This document shows positions 23,728 through 31,771 of a DNA stretch of 64,000 bases, piece by piece. The notes under the pieces are model-generated. The model searched no databases and was not told where the DNA came from. It was given only the letters and a program-made list of their open reading frames with translations. The DNA is taken from contig NZ_BCVQ01000013.1 of assembly GCF_001591825.1 (NCBI RefSeq), positions 28,904 through 92,903 of the forward strand. The letters are read 5' to 3'. The stretch comes from Rossellomorea vietnamensis NBRC 101237. GTDB lineage: Bacteria; Bacillota; Bacilli; Bacillales; Bacillaceae_B. Numbering within the stretch: the stretch's first letter is position 1; the number at the start of each line of letters is the position of its first letter. The translations under genes and the position numbers were made by a program.

Positions 23728-24732
23728 ATGGAAAAAAAATACTTGATTGGAATTAGTCTAATTGCTATTCTGACTTTAGTAGTTGTGGAGAATCCTCTAT
23801 CAGATCAGTATGTAAACGGGTTAAAACAAGAGGCGGTAGTAGTGAATGGTGTAAACAGCACAAACGACCTCACCCGTATGATAAAAGAGGAAGCCAAATC
23901 AAGAGAGATACCGGCTCAGGATGCTGTGATAGATACCGTATGGAAAGCAACACCTGGATATAATGGATTGAAAGTAGATGTAGAGGCGTCTTTACAAAAC
24001 ATGAAGAAAGGGAAATCGTTTGATGAAGACAAGCTGATCTACAAACAAATCCCTCCTGAAAAGCATTTGCCTGATTTACCTGCCTCTCCCGTCTATCGGG
24101 GGAATCCTGATAAGCCCATGGTGTCCTTTATTATCAATGTAGCGTGGGGGAATGAATACATCCCTGATATGCTTGCAACTTTGAAAAAGCATCAGGTATA
24201 TGCTACGTTCTTTCTAGAGGGGAGATGGGTGAAGAATAACCCTGACTTGGCGAAGATGATTGTGGATGCAGGGCATGAGGTGGGGAATCACTCGTATTCC
24301 CATCCTGATATGAAAGTGCTTGAAGCCACCAAGGTAAGAGAAGAATTGAAAAAAACAAATGAAATGATTGAAGTGACCACGGGCGAAAAAGTAAAATGGT
24401 TTGCTCCCCCAAGCGGCAGCTACAGGGATGAAGTCGTTCATATTGCAGATGAAATGAATATGAGGACGATCATGTGGAGTGTGGACACGATTGATTGGCA
24501 AAAACCACAACCCAATGTGCTGATTGATCGTGTAATGGGTAAGATGCACAAAGGAGCGATTGTGCTCATGCATCCAACTGCTTCAACAGCCAATTCATTG
24601 AACACGCTGATCCTTCAAATAAAAGAAAAAAACCTAAGGCTTGGTACGATTTCAAGCTTAGTGAAAGAAGAGAGAATCGTAGAAAAGGCAGATAATTCGC
24701 CACAACAAGGAGATAGTAAGAAGAAGCAGTAA
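23728..24732 (+). CDS. ylxY: Sporulation polysaccharide deacetylase-like protein YlxY
   Basis: 334 residues. An N-terminal membrane anchor (about 5-22) precedes a NodB-like domain (about 128-310). NodB enzymes remove acetyl groups from chitin or peptidoglycan. Here motif 1, normally TFDDG, reads 'FIINVAWG' (134-141), so both metal/catalytic Asp residues are missing, while motif 2 is intact ('NHSYSH', 187-192) and motif 3 reads 'FAPPSGSYRDE'. Activity is therefore doubtful. ATG 23728 follows GGAAGGTGGACAGGG. Lies between pnp and mlpA as in B. subtilis. Confidence 0.9.
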   Translation: MEKKYLIGISLIAILTLVVVENPLSDQYVNGLKQEAVVVNGVNSTNDLTRMIKEEAKSREIPAQDAVIDTVWKATPGYNGLKVDVEASLQNMKKGKSFDEDKLIYKQIPPEKHLPDLPASPVYRGNPDKPMVSFIINVAWGNEYIPDMLATLKKHQVYATFFLEGRWVKNNPDLAKMIVDAGHEVGNHSYSHPDMKVLEATKVREELKKTNEMIEVTTGEKVKWFAPPSGSYRDEVVHIADEMNMRTIMWSVDTIDWQKPQPNVLIDRVMGKMHKGAIVLMHPTASTANSLNTLILQIKEKNLRLGTISSLVKEERIVEKADNSPQQGDSKKKQ

Positions 24733-24760
24733 CTTCGCATCATGAATAGGAGGAACTTTC

Positions 24761-26002
24761 TTGATTAAGAAATATACATGCCAAAATGGATTGCGAATCG
24801 TACTGGAAGAGATTCCACACGTTCGATCCGTAGCGATAGGGGTCTGGATTGGTACCGGCTCACGTAATGAAACCGAACAAAATAATGGGATCTCCCATTT
24901 TCTTGAGCATATGTTTTTTAAAGGTACAAAGACCAAGACGGCACGTGAAATAGCTGAGTCCTTTGATAGCATAGGCGGACAGGTTAATGCGTTTACTTCA
25001 AAGGAATATACGTGCTATTATGCAAAAGTATTGGACAATCATGCAGATTATGCATTACATACACTGTCAGATATGTTTTTCAATTCCACTTATGTAGAAG
25101 AGGAATTGAATAAAGAAAAAAATGTGGTGTATGAGGAAATTAAAATGTATGAAGACACACCTGACGATATTGTACATGATCTACTCAGTAAAGCCATTTA
25201 TGAAGAGCATCCACTGGGGTATCCAATCCTGGGAACGGAAGATACCCTGAACACATTTAATCAGTCTAAACTGAAGGAATACATGCATGATATGTACACA
25301 CCGGATCAAGTTGTGGTATCCGTTGCCGGAAATGTGGATGAGTCATTCATCAAAGAAGTTGAAAAGTTATTCGGTTCATATGAAGGTGGAAAAGGGCCGG
25401 AAGATAGGATCAAACCTGCTTTCCATTACAATAAGCTTGCCCGTAAGAAAGATACGGAACAGGCACATTTATGCCTAGGGTTCGATGGTCTTGAGATCGG
25501 TCACCCCGACATTTACAATTTGATTGTGTTGAATAACGTATTGGGTGGCAGTATGTCTTCCCGACTGTTCCAGGAGGTAAGGGAACAGAGAGGACTTGCC
25601 TATTCCGTATTTTCCTATCATTCCGCTTACGAAGACAGCGGGATGGTGACCATTTATGGGGGAACGGGGGCCAATCAATTAGATCAATTATTTGATACCA
25701 TCGACAGTACACTGCAAGCTCTTAAAGCAGAAGGGATCACCTCTAAAGAACTGCAAAACAGCAAAGAGCAGTTAAAAGGAAACCTTATGCTGAGCTTAGA
25801 AAGCACCAATAGTCGTATGAGCAGGAACGGAAAGAATGAATTACTGCTGAAACGACACCGGACCCTTGACGAAATCGTAGAAGAAATCGATGGGGTGACC
25901 ATGGATAAAGTCAATCGTCTGGCATTGGACATCTTCACTGATGACTATGCTTCATCGCTCATCAGCCCGGATGGAAACCTGCCTCAAAACATGAAAAAAT
26001 GA
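24761..26002 (+). CDS. mlpA: M16 family zinc peptidase MlpA
   Basis: 413 residues. The inverted zinc motif H46-F-L-E49-H50 is present near the N-terminus, with the downstream Glu in 'KEKNVVYEEIKMYEDTPDD' (cited as KNVVYEEIKMYEDTP). Two M16 half-domains: N-terminal active half and C-terminal half with 'LFQEVREQRGLAYSV'. The start is TTG at 24761 with AGGAGG 9 bases upstream. MlpA-type proteins are reported to influence protease expression in B. subtilis; the natural substrate is not known. Confidence 0.94.
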   Translation: MIKKYTCQNGLRIVLEEIPHVRSVAIGVWIGTGSRNETEQNNGISHFLEHMFFKGTKTKTAREIAESFDSIGGQVNAFTSKEYTCYYAKVLDNHADYALHTLSDMFFNSTYVEEELNKEKNVVYEEIKMYEDTPDDIVHDLLSKAIYEEHPLGYPILGTEDTLNTFNQSKLKEYMHDMYTPDQVVVSVAGNVDESFIKEVEKLFGSYEGGKGPEDRIKPAFHYNKLARKKDTEQAHLCLGFDGLEIGHPDIYNLIVLNNVLGGSMSSRLFQEVREQRGLAYSVFSYHSAYEDSGMVTIYGGTGANQLDQLFDTIDSTLQALKAEGITSKELQNSKEQLKGNLMLSLESTNSRMSRNGKNELLLKRHRTLDEIVEEIDGVTMDKVNRLALDIFTDDYASSLISPDGNLPQNMKK

Positions 26003-26007
26003 ATGTG

Positions 26008-26039
26008 AAAAGCAGACCTCAGGAGGTCTGCTTTTCTTT
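26008..26039 (+). terminator. rho-independent terminator after mlpA
   Basis: AAAGCAGACCT and AGGTCTGCTTT form a perfect stem around CAGG, followed by TCTTTA. Confidence 0.9.
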
Positions 26040-26121
26040 ATGGAACGGTAAAGTTTTTCTTCTAAAGAAGGTGGACAGTGTATACATTGTACTACATAGC
26101 TATTTTTAGGAGGATACGATC

Positions 26122-26355
26122 ATGAGGTTAAGTGAATTGAGCGGGAAGGAAATCGTTGACTATAAAAAGGCAGAGCGGCTTGGCATCCTGGGGCAGACAG
26201 ATCTTGAATTTAATGATAAGTCAGGCAGCATCAGTGCACTGATCATCCCCACGGGGAAATGGCTGAGGAAGCAGGGGGGAGAAATCAGGGTTCCCTGGCA
26301 TCAGATCAGGACCATCGGGGCCGATATGATCATTTTGGAAGTCTCCGATGACTAA
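26122..26355 (+). CDS. ymxH: YlmC/YmxH family PRC-barrel protein
   Basis: 77 residues. A small beta-rich PRC-barrel protein; 'MRLSELSGKEIVDYKKAERLG' (cited as MRLSELSGKEIVDYKKAERL) and 'IPWHQIRTIGADMIIL'-like end ('VPWHQIRTIGADMIILEV') fit the sporulation-linked YlmC/YmxH family. Strong AGGAGG site 8 bases before the ATG. Flanked by terminators on both sides, so it is its own unit. Biochemical role unknown. Confidence 0.9.
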   Translation: MRLSELSGKEIVDYKKAERLGILGQTDLEFNDKSGSISALIIPTGKWLRKQGGEIRVPWHQIRTIGADMIILEVSDD

Positions 26356-26375
26356 TTCAATACTGCAACAAAACG

Positions 26376-26402
26376 AAACGGGTCCTGACCCGTTTTTTAT
26401 TT
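26376..26402 (+). terminator. rho-independent terminator after ymxH
   Basis: AAACGGGTC pairs with GACCCGTTT and six T follow. Confidence 0.88.
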
Positions 26403-26439
26403 TGCCTGCTTTCCAAGGGACCATACGTGCTTTTATTCT

Positions 26440-26468
26440 CACCCATTGCGTGGGTGCAACATACACTG
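26440..26468 (+). promoter_or_regulatory. Candidate SigK promoter for dpaA
   Basis: AC at 26441-26442, 17 bases, then CATACACTG at 26460-26468. The SigK pattern is AC-N16/17-CATANNNTA; one base (the last) differs. A CACCCA/TGGGTG inverted repeat overlaps the spacer. In B. subtilis spoVF is transcribed by SigK in the mother cell. Confidence 0.5.
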
Positions 26469-26524
26469 TTGAAGTGAAAAGGGATTTAGAATAGCGATTA
26501 TGTAAAAAGTAGGTGAAATCAGTG

Positions 26525-27427
26525 ATGCTGACCAGAATGCAGATCGCAGTTCTAGGCGGAGATGCTCGTCAACTTGAGATTATTCGAAAGCTTACGGAGT
26601 TGGATGCCAAAATATCACTCGTAGGTTTTGAACAATTAGATCATGCCTTTACAGGGGCAACAAAGGAAAAACTCGATGAAGTGGATTTTTCAGTGATGGA
26701 TGCCATTATCTTACCTGTACCCGGCACGAATCTACAAGGAGAAATCGATACGATTTTTTCAAATGAGAAAATCACGTTAACGGAAGAAATTGTATCTGAA
26801 ACGCCAGAGCACTGTACGATCTATTCAGGAATTAGTAATGCGTATTTGGACCAAATCATGTCTTCAACGAACCGCAAACTTGTTCAGTTGTTTGAAAGAG
26901 ACGACGTTGCCATCTATAACTCCATCCCTACAGTAGAGGGAACGATTATGATGGCTATTCAACATACAGACTTTACGATCCACGGATCCGACATCGTGAT
27001 ATTGGGTCTTGGAAGAGTGGGTATGAGCGTGGCCAGGACCTTTCATCATTTAGGTGGAAGGGTGAAGGTCGGGGTACGCAAAAGCGAGCACTTGGCCAGG
27101 GTGACAGAAATGGGGCTAGTGCCATTCCATTTGGATAATTTGGAAAAAGAAGTTGAGAATTGTGATATTTGTATTAATACAATTCCAGTTCACATTGTGA
27201 AGGCTGGCGTCATAGCCAAAATGCCTGCCCATACATTAATTATCGATTTGGCTTCAAAGCCTGGTGGTACAGATTTTCGTTATGCAGAAAAGCGCGGGAT
27301 TAAAGCATTATTAGCCCCTGGGCTCCCAGGGATCGTAGCACCGAAGACGGCAGGACAGATCCTGGCGAATGTTCTTTGTCAATTATTAGAGGAAGATTTT
27401 GATTCAGGAAAGGAGAGTTCATCATGA
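26525..27427 (+). CDS. dpaA: Dipicolinate synthase subunit A
   Basis: 300 residues. With DpaB it turns dihydrodipicolinate into dipicolinic acid, which fills the spore core. A Rossmann NAD(P) site is seen at 'IVILGLGRVGMSVARTFHHLG' (cited as VILGLGRVGMSVARTF), and an N-terminal dipicolinate-synthase domain with 'VLGGDARQLEIIRKL'. ATG 26525 is preferred: TAGGTG lies 9 bases upstream and 'MLTRMQIAVLGGDARQ' fits the family; GTG at 26513 overlaps that site. ATGA overlap with dpaB. Old name spoVFA. Confidence 0.95.
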   Translation: MLTRMQIAVLGGDARQLEIIRKLTELDAKISLVGFEQLDHAFTGATKEKLDEVDFSVMDAIILPVPGTNLQGEIDTIFSNEKITLTEEIVSETPEHCTIYSGISNAYLDQIMSSTNRKLVQLFERDDVAIYNSIPTVEGTIMMAIQHTDFTIHGSDIVILGLGRVGMSVARTFHHLGGRVKVGVRKSEHLARVTEMGLVPFHLDNLEKEVENCDICINTIPVHIVKAGVIAKMPAHTLIIDLASKPGGTDFRYAEKRGIKALLAPGLPGIVAPKTAGQILANVLCQLLEEDFDSGKESSS

Positions 27428-28017
27428 GTGTGAAAGGAAAACGTATAGGGTTTGGTCTCACAGGCTCTCATTGTACGTATGATGCCGTGTTCCCGGAAAT
27501 TGAGAGATTAGTGAATAATGGAGCGGAAGTCATGCCGATTGTGACATCTACCGTTATGAATACGGAAACAAGATTCGGTAAGGGAGAAGACTGGATCAAA
27601 CGTATCGAAGACGTAACCGGACATAAAGTGATCGATTCCATCGTCAAAGCAGAACCACTTGGGCCAAAGATTCCACTGGATTGCATGGTGATTGCCCCGT
27701 TGACGGGTAATTCTATGAGTAAGTTTGCCAATGCAATGACCGATTCCCCTGTGTTAATGGCAGCCAAAGCAACACTGCGTAACCACCGCCCTGTAGTACT
27801 CGGAATTTCCACAAATGATGCTCTGGGGTTAAATGGTGTTAATCTGATGAGATTGATTTCAACGAAAGATATTTATTTTATTCCGTTTGGGCAGGATGCA
27901 CCTGAAAGTAAACCAAAGTCAATGGTTGCCAGGATGACATTGATTCAAGAAACGATCGAAGCGGCCATGGAAGGGCATCAGCTACAACCCGTCGTCATCG
28001 AAAGATATTTAGATTAA
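27424..28017 (+). CDS. dpaB: Dipicolinate synthase subunit B
   Basis: 197 residues, a flavoprotein-fold partner of DpaA. 'GKRIGFGLTGSHCTYDAVFPEIE' (cited as GFGLTGSHCTYDAVFPEI) and 'MVIAPLTGNSMSKFANAMTDSP' (cited as IAPLTGNSMSKFANAMTDS) match the phosphopantothenoylcysteine decarboxylase-like family. It starts inside the dpaA stop (ATGA), so both subunits are made together in the mother cell. Terminator follows. Old name spoVFB. Confidence 0.95.
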   Translation: MSVKGKRIGFGLTGSHCTYDAVFPEIERLVNNGAEVMPIVTSTVMNTETRFGKGEDWIKRIEDVTGHKVIDSIVKAEPLGPKIPLDCMVIAPLTGNSMSKFANAMTDSPVLMAAKATLRNHRPVVLGISTNDALGLNGVNLMRLISTKDIYFIPFGQDAPESKPKSMVARMTLIQETIEAAMEGHQLQPVVIERYLD

Positions 28018-28023
28018 TTCAAG

Positions 28024-28065
28024 AAGAAGGTCATCCCCACGGGAAATTCAGATGACCTTCTTTTC
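28024..28065 (+). terminator. rho-independent terminator after dpaB
   Basis: AAGAAGGTCATC and GATGACCTTCTT form a perfect 12-bp stem with TT after it. It separates dpaAB from asd. Confidence 0.88.
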
Positions 28066-28219
28066 ATGCATGTAAAGATAGACGGACCCGGATTCATCAA
28101 TAAAAAATCCTATTGTCGAATAATTGTTTATGTTAAAATATTCTTTATTATAGTAATAGACTAAATTAACTTACCTATTGTACTATGAAAATATTGAATG
28201 GTTGGAAGGAGAGAAGATT

Positions 28220-29266
28220 TTGAATACAACGGGATTTCATGTAGCTGTTGTGGGTGCCACCGGTGCCGTCGGACAACAAATGCTTCAAACATTAGAAAAA
28301 AGGGATTTTCCAATAAAACAATTGACATTACTATCATCAGCACGTTCTGCAGGTTCCACTGTCATATTTAAAGGCAAAGAATGGACGGTTGAAGAAGCGA
28401 AGCCGGAAAGTTTCGAAGGGGTCGATATCGCTTTATTTAGTGCAGGTGGAAGTGTATCAAAACTTCTTGCTCCTGAAGCCGTAAAACGCGGGGCAGTCGT
28501 AGTCGACAATACGAGTGCATATCGAATGGATCCGGATGTTCCACTTGTCGTCCCGGAAGTGAACGAAGAAGACATGAAGCTTCACAATGGAATCATTGCC
28601 AATCCGAACTGTTCGACGATTCAAATGGTTGCAGCACTCGAGCCGATCCGTAAGCAGTATGGCTTGAAGAAAGTAATCGTATCCACTTATCAAGCCGTTT
28701 CAGGTGCCGGTGCTGTTGCCATTGATGAACTTCACGCCCAATCACAGGCCATTTTATCCGGTGAATCATTTGAACCTGGTGTGTTACCTGTAAAAGGCGA
28801 CAAAAAGCATTATCAGATTGCTTACAATGCCATTCCTCAAATTGATACATTTCAGGACAACGGCTTTACTTACGAAGAAATGAAAATGATCAATGAAACG
28901 AAAAAGATCATGCATATGCCTTCTCTGAAGGTATCAGCGACATGTGTCAGATTACCGGTTGTAACAGGTCACTCCGAAAGTGTATATATTGAAATTGAGA
29001 AGGATTCTGTTTCGGTGAAGGATATCCATGCACTTCTTCAAGATGCACCCGGGGTAACCCTGGAAGACGTACCTGAAGAACAGATCTATCCAATGCCTGC
29101 TCATGCCGTAGGTAAGCCGGATGTATTTGTTGGCCGCGTCCGCAAAGATCTTGATGAAGAAAGAGGGTTCCATATGTGGGTTGTCTCTGACAACTTACTG
29201 AAGGGAGCTGCATGGAACTCTGTTCAAATTGCAGAAAGTTTAATGAATCTGGGGCTAATCAAGTAA
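28220..29266 (+). CDS. asd: Aspartate-semialdehyde dehydrogenase
   Basis: 348 residues. It reduces aspartyl phosphate to aspartate semialdehyde, the precursor of lysine, diaminopimelate, threonine and methionine. '[19 protein letters not shown]' binds NADP; '[17 protein letters not shown]' carries the catalytic Cys; '[17 protein letters not shown]' holds the conserved Arg and His. The TTG at 28220 follows GGAAGGAG and matches the family N-terminus; the ATG at 28178 would add 14 unlike residues. No lysine riboswitch is visible upstream. Confidence 0.95.
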   Translation: MNTTGFHVAVVGATGAVGQQMLQTLEKRDFPIKQLTLLSSARSAGSTVIFKGKEWTVEEAKPESFEGVDIALFSAGGSVSKLLAPEAVKRGAVVVDNTSAYRMDPDVPLVVPEVNEEDMKLHNGIIANPNCSTIQMVAALEPIRKQYGLKKVIVSTYQAVSGAGAVAIDELHAQSQAILSGESFEPGVLPVKGDKKHYQIAYNAIPQIDTFQDNGFTYEEMKMINETKKIMHMPSLKVSATCVRLPVVTGHSESVYIEIEKDSVSVKDIHALLQDAPGVTLEDVPEEQIYPMPAHAVGKPDVFVGRVRKDLDEERGFHMWVVSDNLLKGAAWNSVQIAESLMNLGLIK

Positions 29267-29354
29267 CGGAGAGGGATCATATCAGCAATTAACTCTGCAT
29301 ATTTCCACTAATCGTTTTTCAGATACCTCTTGAATATGACAATGAGGTGTAGTC

Positions 29355-30593
29355 ATGAAAGTGATCGTTCAAAAATTTGGTGGAACTTCTGTACGTGATG
29401 AAGCAAGTCGTTTGAAGGCAATCTCCCACACGAAGCAAGCAATCGATAAAGGGTATAAAGTGGTGGTGGTCGTCTCAGCAATGGGAAGAAAAGGGGAACC
29501 CTACGCCACGGATTCCCTGTTGTCCTTGATCGGTGGCAGAAACACTTCAATCAGTAAACGGGAACAGGACCTCTTACTATCCTGTGGAGAAATCATTTCG
29601 AGTCTGGTATTTTCCAATATGCTCCTTGAGCATGGAATCAGATCGACAGCCCTGACCGGGGCCCAGGCAGGGTTCCGGACAAATAACGATTTTAACAACG
29701 CAAAAATTATAGAGATGAAATGCAGCCGGTTGGTAAGGGAACTGGAACATCATGATGCCGTCGTAGTGGCAGGCTTTCAAGGAGCGACCAAGGACGGGGA
29801 TGTGACGACCATCGGAAGAGGGGGGAGCGATACCTCCGCCTCTGCTCTTGGTGTCGCATTAAAAGCGGACTACATTGATATTTTTACAGATGTGGAAGGG
29901 GTCATGACTGCGGATCCACGTATTTCTTCCAAAGCAAGACCGATAACGGTGGTTTCATATAATGAAGTGTGTAATATGGCATACCAGGGAGCGAAGGTAA
30001 TTCATCCAAGGGCGGTTGAAATTGCCATGAATTCAAATGTGCCGATACGGATTCGTTCAACCTATTCAAATGGAGAAGGAACTCTTGTGACGACACTTGA
30101 AAATACGAAGGCGCATAAAGAGTTCAGGAGTCACCCCGTCACAGGGATCGCTCACGTATCCAATCTCACCCAAATTAAAGTATTCGCCAAGGAAGATCAG
30201 TACAATCTTCAGGCCGAAGTGTTCAAAGCCATGGCCAAAGAGGGGATCAGCGTTGATTTCATCAACATTTCCCCGAGAGGTGTCGTGTACACGGTGGGTT
30301 CTTCGCTAGCGGATGATGCCATCAGGGTTTTAAGAAAGATCGGGCATAACCCGATCATAGAATCGGAGTGTGCCAAGATCTCAGTGGTGGGAGCAGGAAT
30401 GACGGGGGTACCCGGGGTGACATCTGCCATTGTTTCTTCCCTTTCTAACGAAGGGATCCGCATACTTCAATCAGCAGACAGTCATACGACCATCTGGGTA
30501 CTGGTGAAGGAAATGGATTTGATCAATGCCATCAATGCCCTTCATGATACATTCCAATTACAAGAAAGAAATGCTACATTCAGAGTGGGATAA
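29355..30593 (+). CDS. dapG: Aspartokinase I (DapG type)
   Basis: 412 residues. It phosphorylates aspartate. 'VQKFGGTSVRDEASR' is the N-terminal kinase signature, 'IGRGGSDTSASALGVALKADY' (cited as IGRGGSDTSASALGV) the catalytic region, and two ACT domains follow about 265-400 ('ISVVGAGMTGVPGVTSAIVS'). The DapG isozyme in B. subtilis is inhibited by meso-diaminopimelate and serves cell wall and spore dipicolinate; assignment to that type rests on the asd-dapG-dapA order. ATG with GAGGTG upstream. Confidence 0.95.
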   Translation: MKVIVQKFGGTSVRDEASRLKAISHTKQAIDKGYKVVVVVSAMGRKGEPYATDSLLSLIGGRNTSISKREQDLLLSCGEIISSLVFSNMLLEHGIRSTALTGAQAGFRTNNDFNNAKIIEMKCSRLVRELEHHDAVVVAGFQGATKDGDVTTIGRGGSDTSASALGVALKADYIDIFTDVEGVMTADPRISSKARPITVVSYNEVCNMAYQGAKVIHPRAVEIAMNSNVPIRIRSTYSNGEGTLVTTLENTKAHKEFRSHPVTGIAHVSNLTQIKVFAKEDQYNLQAEVFKAMAKEGISVDFINISPRGVVYTVGSSLADDAIRVLRKIGHNPIIESECAKISVVGAGMTGVPGVTSAIVSSLSNEGIRILQSADSHTTIWVLVKEMDLINAINALHDTFQLQERNATFRVG

Positions 30594-30615
30594 ACTTACG
30601 AGGAGAGTGACTAGA

Positions 30616-31488
30616 TTGAATTTTGGCCGCGTTTCTACGGCGATGGTTACACCATTTGACCGTAAAGGAAATATTGATTTTACAAAAACGACTCAATTAA
30701 TCCATTATCTGATCGAGAATGGATCGGATTCATTAGTAGTAGCAGGCACTACCGGGGAGTCTCCCACCTTAACGAAAGAAGAAAAGGTCGCACTATTCCG
30801 TCATGTCGTGAAAGTGGTGAATGGCAGAATTCCGGTCATTGCCGGGACTGGAAGCAACAACACCCATGCTTCGATCGAACTTACTAAGAAGGCGGAGGAA
30901 GCAGGCGTGGATGCCGTCATGCTTGTAGCGCCTTATTATAATAAGCCGAGTCAGGAAGGGATGTACCAGCATTTCAAGGTGATTGCAGAATCAACCTCCT
31001 TACCTGTCATGCTGTATAATATTCCGGGCAGGTCAAGCGTCAATGTCTCACCTGAAACGATTATTCGTCTCTCAAAGATTGAGAACATCGTTGCTGTGAA
31101 AGAAGCAAGCGGGGATCTGGACAGCATGACTGACATCATTTCCCATACAACGGATGATTTTATGTTGTACAGTGGTGATGATGGCCTTACACTGCCGGTA
31201 CTATCCATTGGCGGGGCTGGTATCGTGTCAGTGGCTTCCCATGTCATCGGAAATGAGATGCAGGAAATGGTTTCATCCTTTTTAGGAGGGAACATCACCC
31301 AGGCAGCACAACTGCATCAAAAGCTCCTTCCGATCATGAAAGGCCTGTTCACGAGCCCGAATCCCACTCCGGTAAAAACGGCCCTCCAGATGAAAGGCCT
31401 GGATGTTGGCTCTGTGAGATTGCCACTGATCCCACTGACAGAAGTAGAAAGGGCAAAACTCTCTCACTTGCTCGAAGCCTTATCTTAA
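30616..31488 (+). CDS. dapA: 4-hydroxy-tetrahydrodipicolinate synthase
   Basis: 290 residues, equal to the family's usual length. A TIM-barrel aldolase that joins pyruvate and aspartate semialdehyde. 'VVAGTTGESPTLTKEEK', 'YYNKPSQEGMYQHFKVI', 'LYNIPGRSSVN' and 'VAVKEASGDLDSM' (Schiff-base Lys) are all present. The TTG at 30616 follows GAGGAGAG and begins 'MNFGRVSTAMVTPFD'; the upstream ATG at 30526 lies inside dapG. Its product feeds both lysine and, with DpaAB, dipicolinate. Confidence 0.96.
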   Translation: MNFGRVSTAMVTPFDRKGNIDFTKTTQLIHYLIENGSDSLVVAGTTGESPTLTKEEKVALFRHVVKVVNGRIPVIAGTGSNNTHASIELTKKAEEAGVDAVMLVAPYYNKPSQEGMYQHFKVIAESTSLPVMLYNIPGRSSVNVSPETIIRLSKIENIVAVKEASGDLDSMTDIISHTTDDFMLYSGDDGLTLPVLSIGGAGIVSVASHVIGNEMQEMVSSFLGGNITQAAQLHQKLLPIMKGLFTSPNPTPVKTALQMKGLDVGSVRLPLIPLTEVERAKLSHLLEALS

Positions 31489-31510
31489 ATTAACTCTTAT
31501 GCTATATCCT

Positions 31511-31550
31511 AAAGACTGTGAAGCTATGTCCTTCACGGTCTTTTGTTCTT
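31511..31550 (+). terminator. rho-independent terminator after dapA
   Basis: AAAGACTGTGAAG (31511-31523) and CTTCACGGTCTTT (31531-31543) pair with one G-U, followed by TGTTCTT. Confidence 0.92.
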
Positions 31551-31693
31551 TGTAATAGGGCTAAATCCATTTGTCCTCTGAAAGAGATAATTCTTCAAAA
31601 GAAGAAGGATTTATTCTTACCGTATCGAAATAGTAACGTAGAATAAATGTTTGCAGTCTTTTTCCTAATCCTGATTATGAAGGATAAAATTGG

Positions 31694-31723
31694 TTGTACT
31701 ACCAAAATGGTATCAAGTATAAT
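31694..31723 (+). promoter_or_regulatory. SigA promoter for rnjB with a palindrome in its spacer
   Basis: TTGTAC at 31694-31699, 18 bases, TATAAT at 31718-31723. The spacer contains TACCA-AAA-TGGTA (31700-31712), a perfect inverted repeat placed where a repressor could block polymerase. Confidence 0.65.
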
Positions 31724-31771
31724 GAATATAACTGATTGAAGATCGGGGAAGGAACAGCATAGGAGGACATA

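Noticed and set aside
29267..29354. Possible lysine riboswitch before dapG or asd
   Set aside because: The gaps are too short or lack the conserved L-box pieces; in B. subtilis it precedes lysC, not dapG.
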